From Methanococcoides burtonii DSM 6242 (GTDB taxonomy: Archaea; Halobacteriota; Methanosarcinia; Methanosarcinales; Methanosarcinaceae): a stretch of 64,000 nt of DNA. The translations under genes and the position numbers were made by a program. The DNA is taken from contig NC_007955.1 of assembly GCF_000013725.1 (NCBI RefSeq), positions 124,001 to 188,000 of the forward strand, read 5' to 3'. Numbering within the stretch: position 1 is the first letter of the stretch; every line of letters starts with the position of its first letter. The notes below the pieces were generated by a model. That model had not been told where the DNA came from and did no database searches. It saw only the letters and a program-made list of their open reading frames with translations. Positions 63,655-64,000 of this stretch are shown one piece after another.

Positions 63655-64000
63655 ATGGATGAGAATACCATCAAAAGTAAGGAAGCATCGTTGAAAGATA
63701 AACTTCATGGAGCACACACAACCGTTATCGGTGAACGTCAGGGTAAAAAGATCCTTGGTACCATCAGTCAGCACGAAAAGGTCAAGGGCATCGTTCCTTC
63801 TGTTATCACTGTTAGGGGAAAGAGTTCTCCTGGTGGTAATCTCGCTGCAAAGGTACTTCCACATCCCGATGAGCATGGCAATCTCCGTCTTCTTTTGACC
63901 CATGGGACATCAGCTCAGGAAATTAGGATCGTTACAACGGTCGCTACCCGTGAAGATGGGGCACTTCTGATGGAAGAGCTTAATGCTATGCTTTTCGACA
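63655..64000 (+). CDS. Unrecognised protein, 5' part only
   Basis: From ATG 63655 the frame is open to the right edge: MDENTIKSKEASLKDKLHGA, VIGERQGKKILGTISQHEKV, VITVRGKSSPGGNLAAKVLP, HGNLRLLLTHGTSAQEIRIV and DGALLMEELNAMLFD. It has the codon quality of a real gene, with a TTTTATATC promoter-like stretch near 63627-63635 and almost no leader. I cannot name the family; 115 codons are visible. Confidence 0.7.
   Translation, partial: MDENTIKSKEASLKDKLHGAHTTVIGERQGKKILGTISQHEKVKGIVPSVITVRGKSSPGGNLAAKVLPHPDEHGNLRLLLTHGTSAQEIRIVTTVATREDGALLMEELNAMLFD

Noticed and set aside
1-64000. CRISPR array
   Set aside because: No series of regularly spaced direct repeats was seen anywhere; the repeats present are IS ends or the dispersed 300-bp element.

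Overview
The window is a chromosomal stretch of a methanogenic euryarchaeon, most probably of the Methanosarcinaceae and close to Methanococcoides. This is inferred from protein resemblance and gene content: the H4MPT-pathway enzyme MptE, archaeal exosome, RNase P proteins, Lsm and SepF, an initiator tRNA with an A1:U72 pair, a tRNA-Trp whose intron carries a box C/D guide RNA, TATA boxes, and Shine-Dalgarno motifs of the GGTGAT/GGAGG type. The DNA is fairly AT-rich and starts at TTG or GTG are common.

Layout. (1) 0-5.4 kb is housekeeping: the start of srp54, initiator tRNA, a zinc-ribbon protein, a DUF1624 membrane protein, Y-family DNA polymerase, and an rps17e-dapA-dapB operon for lysine/diaminopimelate synthesis. 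(2) 5.4-30.3 kb is a plastic accessory region full of insertion-sequence debris: an IS5-type element inside a dead amino-acid permease, a scrambled IS whose transposase halves now face each other, a 179-bp MITE-like element, a serine-recombinase remnant, an ISH3-like element, an internally deleted IS66 element with target duplication, and fragments of LarC and other genes. Between these lie gpmA, a coiled-coil gene with an in-frame UAG, an AlbA_2 membrane protein, a PAP2 phosphatase, a SpoIIAA-like protein, a methyltransferase, a module of a secreted caspase-like protein plus a YcdB/PepSY-like protein facing a membrane-bound ArsR-type regulator, a radical-SAM/hydrolase operon, and a two-gene DUF3696-type ATPase module that looks like a defence system. 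A structured repeat occurs in two near-identical copies about 11 kb apart. (3) 30.4-33.4 kb is an aldehyde dehydrogenase-acetolactate synthase-like operon.

(4) 33.8-52 kb returns to core functions: tRNA-Glu, an HTH protein with a cysteine cluster, Lsm, DUF3467, a large SF2 helicase, a RecA-fold protein without a Walker A motif, a G3E GTPase pseudogene, an MTA-phosphorylase-type enzyme, DUF373, mptE, ileS, a KamA-like radical SAM protein, a PUA protein, sepF, a ZPR1-like protein, proS, a CobT-like protein and the intron-bearing tRNA-Trp.

(5) 52.5-60.7 kb is the archaeal RNA-processing and protein-turnover superoperon: rpl15e, a COG1325-type RNA-binding protein, RNase P p30 and Pop5, psmA, SBDS, Rrp4, Rrp41, Rrp42, rpl37ae, rpoP, a Brix protein, Pcc1 and prefoldin beta, mostly overlapping or closely spaced and on one strand. 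It couples ribosome assembly, tRNA maturation, RNA decay and protein decay. It is followed by a DHH phosphoesterase, a phenylacetate-CoA-ligase-like enzyme with an ACT-domain partner, a clear terminator and the start of an unrecognised gene.

The most promising material is the ATPase/partner pair at 27.5-30 kb, the secreted protease-like module at 21.4-23.6 kb, and the in-frame UAG gene at 10.2-11.5 kb. No CRISPR array was seen.
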